From the NCBI GenBank assembly GCA_040766745.1, contig JAXGPX010000001.1, positions 372,001 to 436,000 on the forward strand: 64,000 nt of DNA, given 5' to 3'. The position numbers and the translations under genes are program-made. Each line of letters opens with the position of its first letter. The stretch's first letter is position 1. The notes below the pieces were generated by a model, which saw only the letters and a list, made by a program, of their open reading frames with translations, made no database searches and was not told the DNA's origin. Shown in pieces: positions 1 through 9,424 of this stretch. The stretch comes from JAXGPX01 sp040766745. GTDB taxonomy: Bacteria; Bacillota; Sulfobacillia; Fermentithermobacillales; Fermentithermobacillaceae.

Positions 1-1647
1 TGGCCCAAGGGCAGCCTGCTGGCCCACGCTTTAGGCATAGTAGGAATAGACAATGACGGCCTGGAAGGTTTGGAGTACGAATATGACAGGGTTCTGCGAG
101 GGACTGCCGGAAAGTTTACAGTTGAAGTCGATGCCGTAGGCGAGGCGTTACCCCAATCACAAAAAGGGTATATACCTCCTGTTGAGGGTAAGAATTTAGT
201 TCTCACAATTGACGAAGTAATACAATTTGTTGCCGAACGAGAGCTTGATGCAAAAGTTAAAGAAACAAACGCCGCCGGTGGCATTGTTATAGCCATGGAT
301 CCATCTAACGGCGAAATACTGGCCCTTGCGATCCGGCCTGAGTACGATCCAAATCAATACGATAAGTACCAGGCTGAAAACAGAAGGATCCGGGCAATTA
401 CTGATTCTTTTCCTCCCGGTTCTACGTTCAAGCCTATTACTGCTGCTGCCGGCCTTGAATGTGGAGCCGTAACTGCAGGCGACACATTCTTCTGCGGCGG
501 CAGTACTAAGGTTGGGCCTGATACGTTGTATTGCCACAGGCCAGAGGGCCATGGAAGCCAAACATTCGCAGAGGTAATTCAAAATTCATGTAATATTGGT
601 TTTATTCAAATAGCCCAGAGAATTGGTATTGAGTCGTTTTACAAGTACATTGACCTTTTTGGAATAACTTCTCCTACCGGAATTGACCTTCCCGGCGAGG
701 CCAGTGGGATAATTGTGCCCCAAGGGCAAGCGAAACCCATCGACCTGGCAGTTATGTCTTATGGACAGACCCTTCAGGCTACGCCAATGCAAATTGCAGC
801 TTCCCTTGCTGCTATTGCAAATGGCGGCCAGATGGTGGTTCCTCATTTGGTTAAAGAAGTTACAGACAGTTATGGAAATATTATCGAGTCAAAGCCGGCC
901 GAGACTGTCAAGCAGGTACTTTCGGCTAAGACTGCCGAAGAACTGCGGTTTGCCCTTGAGAAAGTTATATCTGATGGAACAGGTAAGGCAGCATATGTTC
1001 CTGGATACCGCCTTGCCGGGAAAACAGGGACTTCAAACAAAGTAGTCGACGGAAGGATAGCAGAGGGTAAGTACATCGCTTCATTTGCAGGATTTGCCCC
1101 TGCAAATGATCCGAAGCTGGTTCTTCTTGTAATGATAGACGAACCTAAAGGTTCCTACTACGGTGGAATAGTAGCTGCGCCTGTGTTCTCATCTGTGATG
1201 AGGGATGTGCTGCGCTATCTTGAGATCCCGCCTCAAGACGAACCTGCTGCCCCTGGTGAGCAGGATACAGTGATAGTGCCTGACCTTGCCGGAAAAGACG
1301 TTGTGGCTGTCCAGGCTGAATTGCACCAATTAGGCTTGTCCGGTAAACAGGAAGGGCCTGGTGCAACTGTAGTATCTCATTTCCCTATTGCAGGGGCACG
1401 GGTATTGAAAGGGACAAATGTGATATTATACACGGAAGATAACGAGATCCCTGCCCAGGGAATGGTTAGGATTCCTTCGCTGGTAGGGCTTGGGCTTACA
1501 CAGGCACGGGTCAAGGTTAGAGAGGCTGAGCTTTCTTTGAGCGCACAGGGTAACGGTTTCTGTGTTTCTCAGGACCCTGCAGCGGGCAGTATGGTTCCGA
1601 AAGGGACCATGATTAGGGCGGTATTTCGAATGGATGTAGGCCAGTAA
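1..1647 (+). CDS. spoVD: Penicillin-binding protein transpeptidase with two PASTA domains (SpoVD/PBP2B type), 5'-truncated by window edge
   Basis: Class B penicillin-binding protein that cross-links peptidoglycan from the outer membrane face. The reading frame is open to base 1, so the N-terminal membrane anchor and part of the dimerisation domain lie outside. Counting codons from base 1, the catalytic serine is in STFK at about 141-144, the second motif SCN at 196-198 and the third KTGT at 341-344. Two PASTA-like repeats follow at about 420-480 and 485-545. It sits just upstream of murE, where spoVD lies in Bacillus; two PASTA repeats are also typical of the vegetative PbpB. Family certain; the choice between spore cortex (SpoVD) and division (PbpB) enzyme is inference. 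Confidence 0.9.
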   Translation, partial: WPKGSLLAHALGIVGIDNDGLEGLEYEYDRVLRGTAGKFTVEVDAVGEALPQSQKGYIPPVEGKNLVLTIDEVIQFVAERELDAKVKETNAAGGIVIAMDPSNGEILALAIRPEYDPNQYDKYQAENRRIRAITDSFPPGSTFKPITAAAGLECGAVTAGDTFFCGGSTKVGPDTLYCHRPEGHGSQTFAEVIQNSCNIGFIQIAQRIGIESFYKYIDLFGITSPTGIDLPGEASGIIVPQGQAKPIDLAVMSYGQTLQATPMQIAASLAAIANGGQMVVPHLVKEVTDSYGNIIESKPAETVKQVLSAKTAEELRFALEKVISDGTGKAAYVPGYRLAGKTGTSNKVVDGRIAEGKYIASFAGFAPANDPKLVLLVMIDEPKGSYYGGIVAAPVFSSVMRDVLRYLEIPPQDEPAAPGEQDTVIVPDLAGKDVVAVQAELHQLGLSGKQEGPGATVVSHFPIAGARVLKGTNVILYTEDNEIPAQGMVRIPSLVGLGLTQARVKVREAELSLSAQGNGFCVSQDPAAGSMVPKGTMIRAVFRMDVGQ

Positions 1648-1690
1648 GGTTCGATTCAGCCTATTTTGGGGCCATAACGAGGTGCATCAT

Positions 1691-3220
1691 ATGCTGTTGT
1701 CTTGTATGTTGAGAGGACTTAAGGGCGCTTGCCTTGTACAGGACTGCGACGTAACCGGGATTGCCTACGATTCGAGGGATGTCCGGCCTGGCTTTCTGTT
1801 CGTTGCCATTAAGGGATATAAGTTAGATGGACATGCTTTTGTGGAAGATGCCTTTTCCCGTGGAGCAAGCGGGGTGGTTGTTCAGGATCGGCTGTATGTT
1901 CCTCCTGGGAAAGGCCTGGCTGTTGTGGATGATTCACGTTTTGCCTTGTCGCATCTGGCATATGAGTTCTATGGACGCCCTAGCAAGGATCTTTTGGCAG
2001 TCGGAATAACCGGAACAAAGGGCAAGACCACAACATGCCATATGGTAAAGGACATACTTGAGGCCCTGGGGTACAGCACCGGGTTAATCGGCACTGTTCA
2101 CAATATCGTTGGAGACGAATACAGGCCTGTCAGGCGCACAACCCCTGAGTCACTGGATCTTCTCGGTATGCTAAGAGAAATGTCTGATAAGGGCTGTACT
2201 GCAGTAACTATGGAGGTTTCTTCCCATGCTTTGTTTCTATCAAGGGTATGCCACGTAGCATTTGACGTGGCTGTCTTTACCAATATCGGAACAGATCACC
2301 TGGATTTCCATGGTACCCTGGATAATTACGTACAGGCAAAAGGCAGGCTTTTTGAAACTCTTGGATGCAAACCCGTCCAGGCCCCAAAAACGAAATCTCT
2401 GGCGGTTCTCAACCGTGACGACCGGTTTTGTGACTACTTTATGTCAATTACACATGCAGATATTATTACATATGGATTTTCTGAAGACGCTCATGTTAGG
2501 GCTGAGGATCCTGTAACCGGCCCTAAAGGCAGCGAGTTCACCCTTTGCTTCTCAGGAAAGAAGCAAAGAGCAGCAATTCCGCTCCCAGGCCGGTTCAACA
2601 TATCAAATGCTCTTGCTGCAAGTTCTGTTGGCCTGAGCCTGGGAATGGACCTAAAGGCAGTTGCAGGGGCCCTTTCAAAACTTAAAGGTGTTAGGGGCCG
2701 GGCCGAACTTGTGCCCGAATCTTCCGAATTTGCTGTCTGGGTTGACTATGCGCATACGCCTGAAAGCCTTAAGGATATTCTTATGACTGCAAGAGATGTG
2801 ACTGAGAACAGAGTTATTGCTGTTTTCGGGTGCGGCGGAGACCGTGACAAGCATAAGCGCCCACTCATGGGCAAGATTGCAGGGCAGATTGCTGATGTAG
2901 TAGTGATTACCGACGATAACCCGCGTACGGAAGATGAAGATCAGATTTTGGACCAGATAGAGACTGGGGTGCGTGAGGCGGCTGAGGCTAATCCCAATCT
3001 TGTGTACCAACGAATCAGAGATAGAAGAAAAGCCATTTTCAGGGCGATCTCTCTGGCCCACAAGGGCGATATCGTGGTACTTGCAGGTAAGGGCCACGAG
3101 ACTTACCAGGTTTTTAAGAATGAGACTGTTCATTTTGATGATGTAGAAGAAGCCGGAAAGGCCATTGCAGAAGCCAAACAGCAGTGTGCTCCGGATAATC
3201 CACAGCATAGGAGAGTTTAG
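1691..3220 (+). CDS. murE: UDP-MurNAc-tripeptide synthetase (meso-DAP adding enzyme)
   Basis: Cytoplasmic ATP-dependent Mur ligase adding the third amino acid to UDP-MurNAc-L-Ala-D-Glu. The ATP loop GTKGKTTT is near residue 107 and the substrate signature DNPR is at 409-412. DNPR is the hallmark of meso-diaminopimelate-specific MurE, so the wall should be DAP type. The 509-residue length is normal. ATG 1691 is preferred over an in-frame GTG at 1682 because GAGGTG at 1679-1684 lies six bases before it and overlaps the GTG. Second gene of the cell-wall cluster, 43 bases after the PBP. Confidence 0.95.
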   Translation: MLLSCMLRGLKGACLVQDCDVTGIAYDSRDVRPGFLFVAIKGYKLDGHAFVEDAFSRGASGVVVQDRLYVPPGKGLAVVDDSRFALSHLAYEFYGRPSKDLLAVGITGTKGKTTTCHMVKDILEALGYSTGLIGTVHNIVGDEYRPVRRTTPESLDLLGMLREMSDKGCTAVTMEVSSHALFLSRVCHVAFDVAVFTNIGTDHLDFHGTLDNYVQAKGRLFETLGCKPVQAPKTKSLAVLNRDDRFCDYFMSITHADIITYGFSEDAHVRAEDPVTGPKGSEFTLCFSGKKQRAAIPLPGRFNISNALAASSVGLSLGMDLKAVAGALSKLKGVRGRAELVPESSEFAVWVDYAHTPESLKDILMTARDVTENRVIAVFGCGGDRDKHKRPLMGKIAGQIADVVVITDDNPRTEDEDQILDQIETGVREAAEANPNLVYQRIRDRRKAIFRAISLAHKGDIVVLAGKGHETYQVFKNETVHFDDVEEAGKAIAEAKQQCAPDNPQHRRV

Positions 3221-3222
3221 CT

Positions 3223-4626
3223 TTGAAGTATAGCCTAGGTGAAATCACCGGAATCACAAACGGCCAATTCTTACAAGGAGAGGCCGGTTTGCACGTTAAT
3301 GGTGTGGCCATTGACTCAAGGAAAGATGTTTCTGGCAAGCTGTTTTGCGCAATATCCGGCGAGAGGGCCGATGGCCACAATTTCATCGACGGGGTTTCAC
3401 AGAGAGGGGCAATCGGAGCCCTGGTTGAGCGCCCTATTGAGGTTTCAGATCCGGGGTTTGCCCTGATTTTGGTGAATTCTACAGTAAAGGCACTTGGGGA
3501 TCTGGCGGCTCATTACCGCAGCCAGATGCCTGTTACGGTAATTGGCATTACAGGCAGTGTAGGGAAGACAAGCACAAAGGATTTAATCGGATCAGTACTT
3601 AACCAGAAATTCAGGGCCTATAAGAACCCGGGAAACCTTAATTCCCATATTGGACTTCCCCTTGCTGTGTTGGGTATGGAACCAGGATATCGTTATGCTG
3701 TGCTGGAGATGGCCATGAGGGCGAGAGGAGAGATTCAGGATCTTTGCAAGATCGCAGAACCCAGGATTGGGGTTCTTACTGACATATCTGCGTCTCACAT
3801 TGGAGTTCTAGGGAGTCTAGAGGCAATTGCCTATTCAAAAGCAGAACTCCTTGAAAGCCTGCCTTGTGATGGGACTGCATTTCTTTGCTGGGACAGTGAA
3901 ATGGTAAGACAGGTTAGCCATCTGGCCAAATGCCCCATTGTTACTTACGGGTTTCACGAAGAGTCTGGCTGCAGAGGGTTTGACATACAGGCGCTCAGTG
4001 ATACGTCTTCTAGGTTCAAAGTTAGTTACCGTGGCAGGGTATTTGATTTTGACCTGAATATGCCTGGGACTCACCAGGTTCAGAATGCCCTGGCTGCAAT
4101 AGCCGTTGGATTCGAACTGGGGCTGTCAGCCGGTGAAATTAGCCGCGGCCTCGCAGGTGTTGCCTTGAGCCCAATGAGGCAGGAAATTGTAAAAACAGAA
4201 AGCCTTACCATCATCAACGATGCTTATAATGCAAGTGTTAAGTCGATGAAGGCTGCCCTTGACTTGCTCGCGTCAACCGGCAAGGGCAGGAAGGTGGCTA
4301 TTTTGGGGGATATCCTTGAAATGGGCGATTACGGGCCTAGAGCTCATTTTGAAGTAGGCGGCTATGCCCGTCAAAAGGCAGATGCCCTTGTAGCCGTTGG
4401 CCCTCTAGGCGCCTATATCAGGCAAGGTTGGGATCAAAGTGAAACTGTGCCCTCTGGTTCTTCGTCATGGTTTCTTGATAAAGAAAGTGCCTTTGATTTC
4501 ATTGCAGGGTTTATTAAACGTGGAGATACTTGCCTTGTAAAAGCATCACGAGGCATGGAGTTTGAGTCTTTGGTTGCCTTACTGTCAAATTTCAGTGATT
4601 GCGGTATAGGAGATGAAGTCCGTTGA
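3223..4626 (+). CDS. murF: UDP-MurNAc-pentapeptide synthetase
   Basis: Mur ligase that adds D-Ala-D-Ala to the UDP-MurNAc-tripeptide, the last cytoplasmic step before MraY. The ATP-binding loop GSVGKTST is near residue 110, followed by the central ligase domain and the C-terminal domain with a NDAYNAS motif. Its 467 residues match the family. It starts at TTG, two bases after the murE stop, with AGGAGA at 3209-3214 as ribosome site, so it is translationally linked to murE. Confidence 0.95.
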   Translation: MKYSLGEITGITNGQFLQGEAGLHVNGVAIDSRKDVSGKLFCAISGERADGHNFIDGVSQRGAIGALVERPIEVSDPGFALILVNSTVKALGDLAAHYRSQMPVTVIGITGSVGKTSTKDLIGSVLNQKFRAYKNPGNLNSHIGLPLAVLGMEPGYRYAVLEMAMRARGEIQDLCKIAEPRIGVLTDISASHIGVLGSLEAIAYSKAELLESLPCDGTAFLCWDSEMVRQVSHLAKCPIVTYGFHEESGCRGFDIQALSDTSSRFKVSYRGRVFDFDLNMPGTHQVQNALAAIAVGFELGLSAGEISRGLAGVALSPMRQEIVKTESLTIINDAYNASVKSMKAALDLLASTGKGRKVAILGDILEMGDYGPRAHFEVGGYARQKADALVAVGPLGAYIRQGWDQSETVPSGSSSWFLDKESAFDFIAGFIKRGDTCLVKASRGMEFESLVALLSNFSDCGIGDEVR

Positions 4627-5606
4627 AAACCGTGGCATCATCCTTTCTGATTGGCCTTGTTTTCTCGCTCATATTCGGAAGGCTGCTAATTCCTGTACTG
4701 AGAAAACTCAAGATTGGACAGCAGATTCGCTCAGACGGGCCAAGAAAACATTTGACGAAAGCAGGAACTCCTACTATTGGAGGCCTTATATTCATTTCGG
4801 CTATTTTAGCATCCAGGCTCGTGTTTTTCCTGTGGAAAAGAGCTGTACCCCCAACTGAAGAGGTTTTGATATTAGGCCTAATGCTGGCCTACGGCCTAAT
4901 AGGGTTCATTGATGATTACAGAAGTGTTCGTTTCGGCCGCTCCCTTGGTTTGAGGGCAAGAGAGAAGATGGCTCTTCAGATTCTTTTTGCCGCAGTTTTC
5001 TTGTGGTTCTTTGTAGACAGATCTTCGACTATAATAATACCTTTTTCAGGTCGAACCCTGGACCTTGGAATCTTCTACCCGGTAGTGGCTGTTATCCTCG
5101 TTGTAGGTATAGGGAACGGAATGAATTTTACAGACGGCCTTGATGGCCTGGCAGCCGGGGTAGCCTCTATTGGCCTTGGGGCCTACTATTTCATATCAAC
5201 CGGTTATGCTCAGGCCATGAGGCCTGATCTTGCTACTTTGTCATCTCTTGCCCTGTCTTCTGTAGGTGCCCTTATCGGGTTCTTGTGTTTCAACTATCAT
5301 CCGGCCAAAGTTTTCATGGGCGATTGTGGGTCCCTGGCTTTGGGAGGCTTATTGTCGGGTTATGCTATTGCTACAAATACTGAATTTGTGTTTTTGCTGA
5401 TAGCCGCTGTTCAACTGGCTGAAGTACTGTCAGTTATCCTGCAGGTTGTTTCGTTTCAACTGTTTGGAAAGCGCATATTCAAGATGGCGCCGCTGCACCA
5501 TCATTTTGAACTCCTGGGGTGGAGCGAGAAGCGGATTGTGCACGTATTTTGGCTTGCTTCTTTAGCCATGGCGATCTTGGGAATCTTATCTATGGCATAT
5601 GTATGA
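4623..5606 (+). CDS. mraY: Phospho-N-acetylmuramoyl-pentapeptide transferase
   Basis: Polytopic membrane enzyme that moves phospho-MurNAc-pentapeptide onto undecaprenyl phosphate to make lipid I. Visible family marks are the early KxGTPTxGG-like segment (AGTPTIGG), FIDDY, the NFTDGLDGLA loop with catalytic aspartates, and the HHHFE segment near the C-terminus. 327 residues, about ten membrane helices. The TTG start overlaps the murF stop in TTGA at 4623-4626, with a GGAGATG ribosome site upstream. The next gene is ftsW/spoVE; the murD that usually lies between is missing. Confidence 0.95.
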   Translation: MKTVASSFLIGLVFSLIFGRLLIPVLRKLKIGQQIRSDGPRKHLTKAGTPTIGGLIFISAILASRLVFFLWKRAVPPTEEVLILGLMLAYGLIGFIDDYRSVRFGRSLGLRAREKMALQILFAAVFLWFFVDRSSTIIIPFSGRTLDLGIFYPVVAVILVVGIGNGMNFTDGLDGLAAGVASIGLGAYYFISTGYAQAMRPDLATLSSLALSSVGALIGFLCFNYHPAKVFMGDCGSLALGGLLSGYAIATNTEFVFLLIAAVQLAEVLSVILQVVSFQLFGKRIFKMAPLHHHFELLGWSEKRIVHVFWLASLAMAILGILSMAYV

Positions 5607-5623
5607 TGCAGGGGTGGTTTTGA

Positions 5624-6745
5624 TTGAGGAGAAACAGGGCAGAGGGTATTGTGCGAAGGGGGGGGCCGGACTATATTCTCTTTTTCACCGTACTTACCCT
5701 CCTCGCCCTTGGCATAATTATGGTCTTTTCGGCTAGCATGGTTAAGTCCCTTAAATTTTACGATAATCCCTACCACTACTTGATGCGGCAGGGTATGTGG
5801 GCTGGCATAGGGCTAGCTGCAATGTTTTTCCTTATGAATTTTGACTGCTGGCGTTATCGCCGGCTGATACCTTATATATATGGGCTATCTATGATAATGC
5901 TGGTACTGGTGCTTGTACCGGGCATAGGGCAGGTTAGGGAAGGCGCAAGGCGCTGGTTGGGCTTTCAAGGCTTTGGTTTTCAGCCTGCTGAGATGGCGAA
6001 AGCTAGCACTGTGATGTTTTTGGCAGACAGGCTCGCGTACACCAAGGGCAAAATAAGGCAGTTTGTTAAGGGCCTTGGCCCGTACGTGGCTGTGCTAGGA
6101 GCTACTTTCCTGCTCATTCTATTGGAGCCTGATCTTGGAACGGCTGTAACCTTAGCTGGCTCTGCCGTGGTTATGCTGTTCATTGCCGGTGCCAATGTTT
6201 TGCACCTTGTGTTTTTGGGGGTGGCAGCAAGTCCACTTCTGTATTATGCGGTTATGAATGAAGACTACAGGCGGCAACGGTTTTTGGCATTTTTGGATCC
6301 CTGGAAAGACCCTTTAGGGCCTGGTTGGCAAATAATACAGGCACTCTACGCCCTGGGCACTGGAGGGCCCTTTGGTACAGGTATCGGGTTTTCCAGGCAA
6401 AAATGGTTCTATCTGCCACAACCTGATACTGACTTTATTTTTGCCGTTCTCGGTGAAGAGCTAGGTTTTTTCGGAACAGCCCTTGTCCTGCTTTTGTTCT
6501 TCACTATTGCCTGGAGAGGGTTCAGGACTGCCATGGCTGCCCCAGACCGGTTTTCTTGCCTCTTGGCAGCAGGGCTTACTACAGTCATTGTTCTTCAATC
6601 TATTGTTAACATTGGAGTGGCAACCGGTTCCCTTCCAATTACAGGCATTACGCTCCCGTTTATCAGCTATGGAGGTTCTTCTCTTCTCACGAGTCTTGCG
6701 TCTGCAGGGGTACTACTCAATATCTCCCGGTACGCTAGTCGATAG
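5624..6745 (+). CDS. ftsW: SEDS-family peptidoglycan polymerase, FtsW/SpoVE
   Basis: Membrane glycosyltransferase of the SEDS family that polymerises lipid II together with a class B PBP. About ten hydrophobic segments are visible. Family marks include the GxxxxxRRWL-like REGARRWLGF, the large loop with PQPDTDFIFAVLGEELGF, and the C-terminal PFISYGGSS. 373 residues, normal length. It starts at TTG with GGGGTGG at 5611-5617, only 17 bases after mraY. Its place between mraY and murG matches spoVE of Bacillus; whether it serves division, sporulation or both cannot be told from sequence. Confidence 0.93.
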   Translation: MRRNRAEGIVRRGGPDYILFFTVLTLLALGIIMVFSASMVKSLKFYDNPYHYLMRQGMWAGIGLAAMFFLMNFDCWRYRRLIPYIYGLSMIMLVLVLVPGIGQVREGARRWLGFQGFGFQPAEMAKASTVMFLADRLAYTKGKIRQFVKGLGPYVAVLGATFLLILLEPDLGTAVTLAGSAVVMLFIAGANVLHLVFLGVAASPLLYYAVMNEDYRRQRFLAFLDPWKDPLGPGWQIIQALYALGTGGPFGTGIGFSRQKWFYLPQPDTDFIFAVLGEELGFFGTALVLLLFFTIAWRGFRTAMAAPDRFSCLLAAGLTTVIVLQSIVNIGVATGSLPITGITLPFISYGGSSLLTSLASAGVLLNISRYASR

Positions 6746-6759
6746 GAGGCGGTCATAAG

Positions 6760-7872
6760 ATGAGGTGTTTGGTGACAGGAGGTGGGACAGGCGGTCATAT
6801 CTATCCTGCCGTAGCTGTTGCAAAAGAGGTACGAGAAATCCTTCCTCGGGCCAGTGTTCTATATGTAGGGACCGGGACAGGTATGGAGAGTTCTCTTGTA
6901 CCCAAGGAAGGCCTGGATTTTAAGGCTGTAAGGTCTTCGGGAATTGTTGGGAAGTCTCCGCTTATGGCCGTTAAGGGAATATACAATGCAGCCCTTGGTA
7001 TGGGAGATGCCCGGCGGATTTTGAAGTCTTTTAGGCCCGATGTAGTTCTGGGTACAGGGGGGTACGTATCAGGGCCTGTAGTTCTTGCAGCAAAACTAAT
7101 GGGCATACCATGTGCCATTCAGGAACAGAACGCTGTCCCCGGAAAAACAAATCTTGCCCTGTCAAAGAGAGTGGACAAGATTTTTGCAGCGTGGGAATAC
7201 TCGCTTAAGTACTTTCCCAGAAAGGCCAGGGTAAAAGTCACCGGCAACCCTGTAAAGGCCAGCTTGTTTACGGCCTCGAAGGTCGCAGGGAGGGCTTTTT
7301 TCGGACTGGGTAATAAGCCTACCCTGTTGGCCCTGGGAGGATCCAGAGGTGCCCAGACCCTGGTTGAGGCAACAATTGAAATCGCCGGTTCGGGCATAAG
7401 TGATGTTCAGGTACTTTTGATAACCGGCCGGGCTTATTACGAAAAAGCAGTTGCTGCCGTTGGCGCTGAGCCTGAAAACGGGATAGAAGGAGCAAAAACT
7501 GGAAATATTATCATAAGACCTTATGTTTACAAGATGGAGATGGCATATAAGGCGTGTGACCTGGTTTTAGGCAGGGCAGGGGGTATGACCCTTGCAGAAA
7601 TAACAGCGTTAGGGTTACCCTCAATAATTGTCCCTTCGCCTAACGTTGTAGGGAATCACCAGGAATACAATGCCAGGGCACTGGAAGAGGCAGGGGCTGC
7701 AGTGGTAATACGAGAGGGGCCGTCAGTGGCTCAAGGGATTAGAGACGCTCTGTTTCGGCTGATAGGGCATTCAGAGGAACTTGGAAGAATGAGTGAAGCA
7801 TCCAAGAAGATTGGCAGGCCAGATGCTGCAAGGGATATTGCCCGAGAGCTAATTGCTCTTGCCAGGCGCTGA
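6760..7872 (+). CDS. murG: UDP-GlcNAc:lipid I GlcNAc-transferase
   Basis: Peripheral membrane GT-B glycosyltransferase that adds GlcNAc to lipid I to form lipid II. The N-terminal GGGTGGHIYPA loop, the ALGGSRGAQ segment that opens the second domain, and the donor-binding GRAGGMTLAEI motif are all present. 370 residues. The ATG has a clear ribosome site (AGGAGGCGG) just after the ftsW stop, so it belongs to the same transcript. Confidence 0.96.
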   Translation: MRCLVTGGGTGGHIYPAVAVAKEVREILPRASVLYVGTGTGMESSLVPKEGLDFKAVRSSGIVGKSPLMAVKGIYNAALGMGDARRILKSFRPDVVLGTGGYVSGPVVLAAKLMGIPCAIQEQNAVPGKTNLALSKRVDKIFAAWEYSLKYFPRKARVKVTGNPVKASLFTASKVAGRAFFGLGNKPTLLALGGSRGAQTLVEATIEIAGSGISDVQVLLITGRAYYEKAVAAVGAEPENGIEGAKTGNIIIRPYVYKMEMAYKACDLVLGRAGGMTLAEITALGLPSIIVPSPNVVGNHQEYNARALEEAGAAVVIREGPSVAQGIRDALFRLIGHSEELGRMSEASKKIGRPDAARDIARELIALARR

Positions 7873-7979
7873 ACCCTCTGACGTGTTCAAACAAAACTGT
7901 GCTGTCTTCGAATAGGCAAATTTATGTGGAAATCATAGTATTACAGGAGCGATCTTGGAAGGACTAAAGAAGGTGCAGA

Positions 7980-9350
7980 ATGAGAAAAGTTCATTTCGTT
8001 GCCATAGGCGGCCAGAGTATGTCTGGTATTGCCAGAATTCTTATAAGCAAAGGTTTTGAGGTTTCAGGGTCAGATATCAGAGCAGGATCTACCACTGAGC
8101 GGCTTAGTAGGCTTGGGGCTCGCATTTACATTGGGCACAGGCGAGAGAATGTAGAAGACCCAGACATAGTTGTCGTATCTTCGGCTATATCCAATGATAA
8201 CCCGGAAGTGGAAGAAGCCAGAAGAAAAGGGATACCTGTAGTCCACAGAATGGACATGCTGCTCAGAACTATGGATGGCAAGAAGATAATTGGAGTAGCC
8301 GGAGCCCACGGTAAGACTACTACATCTGCCATGATTGCATGGATTCTGGATCAGGCAGGCACAGCTCCTACTTATCTTGTAGCCGGTGAATTTGGCCATG
8401 AAGGGAATGCCAAACTTGGTACAGGAGAATACGCAGTAGTTGAGACAGATGAGAGTGACGGTTCGTTCCTCAAATGCAATCCTGACATAAGTGTTGTGAC
8501 AAATATAGACAATGATCACCTTGATTTCTGGGGGTCTTTTGATGCCATTAAGAGAGCCTTTTCCTCGTATCTTGAAAATACCAAATCCGGTGGCTTTAGG
8601 GTTGTTTGTACCGACAACGAGTTTCTGAGGGACTGGGCAAGGGAGAATGCAGATGAAAATGTAGTCTCATACGCAGTGGGAAGAGAAGCTGTATGGCAGG
8701 CCACAGATGTTGCAGAGAAGGGATGGGGCAGTTCATGCCTGATTCTCCATAGAGGTAAGCCTGTTGCGAATATGGAACTTGGTATGCCTGGAATTTACAA
8801 TCTCCAAAATGCCCTGGCAGCTGTGGCTGCTGCGGCTTGCACAGGACTTGCCCCAGAGGATGCCTGCAATCACCTCTCGACTTTTTCAGGAGTCAAACGG
8901 AGGCTTCAGCGTATTGGAGAATATGGAGGGGTCCTGGTATTGGATGACTTCGCCCATCACCCCAATGAGATTGCGGCTGCCCTAAGAGCCATCAAAAAGG
9001 CGCTTCCGGTCTCCAGAGTTGTAGTATTGTTTCAGCCACATCGCTACTCACGTACCCGGCTCTTGCATGATGAGTTCGGATCTGCTTTTGAAGAGGCAAG
9101 CGTTGTTATAGTAACTGGAATATACACAGGGCCAGGTGAGAGAGAGGACGTTGATGTGAGTTCCGAGTCAATCAGCGATGCCATAAAGAATGCAGGGCAC
9201 CCGTCTGTGTTCAGGATCGATGACATGAAGGAGGCTTCGTCCTTTGCCACGAGCTTGTGCCGGCCGGGCGATACTGTGGTTACAATGGGGGCAGGCGACA
9301 TATGGAAGACCCATGACATCCTTTCAGACCTGCTAGCCCGACTTGAGTAA
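7980..9350 (+). CDS. murC: UDP-MurNAc-L-alanine ligase
   Basis: Cytoplasmic Mur ligase adding L-Ala to UDP-MurNAc, the first amino acid of the stem peptide. It opens with the Rossmann-like HFVAIGGQSMSGIA, has the ATP loop GAHGKTTTSAM near residue 109, a DESDGSF segment, and a C-terminal domain with DDFAHHPNEI. 456 residues, usual size. A 107-base spacer separates it from murG, with AGAAGGTG before the ATG. No separate promoter is obvious in the spacer. Confidence 0.96.
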   Translation: MRKVHFVAIGGQSMSGIARILISKGFEVSGSDIRAGSTTERLSRLGARIYIGHRRENVEDPDIVVVSSAISNDNPEVEEARRKGIPVVHRMDMLLRTMDGKKIIGVAGAHGKTTTSAMIAWILDQAGTAPTYLVAGEFGHEGNAKLGTGEYAVVETDESDGSFLKCNPDISVVTNIDNDHLDFWGSFDAIKRAFSSYLENTKSGGFRVVCTDNEFLRDWARENADENVVSYAVGREAVWQATDVAEKGWGSSCLILHRGKPVANMELGMPGIYNLQNALAAVAAAACTGLAPEDACNHLSTFSGVKRRLQRIGEYGGVLVLDDFAHHPNEIAAALRAIKKALPVSRVVVLFQPHRYSRTRLLHDEFGSAFEEASVVIVTGIYTGPGEREDVDVSSESISDAIKNAGHPSVFRIDDMKEASSFATSLCRPGDTVVTMGAGDIWKTHDILSDLLARLE

Positions 9351-9424
9351 CCAGTTAGCAGAAGGTTTCGTACAATGGATAAGACTGTGCTGCGGTTGCT
9401 GTTGCCGGGAGTGTGATAGAAACA

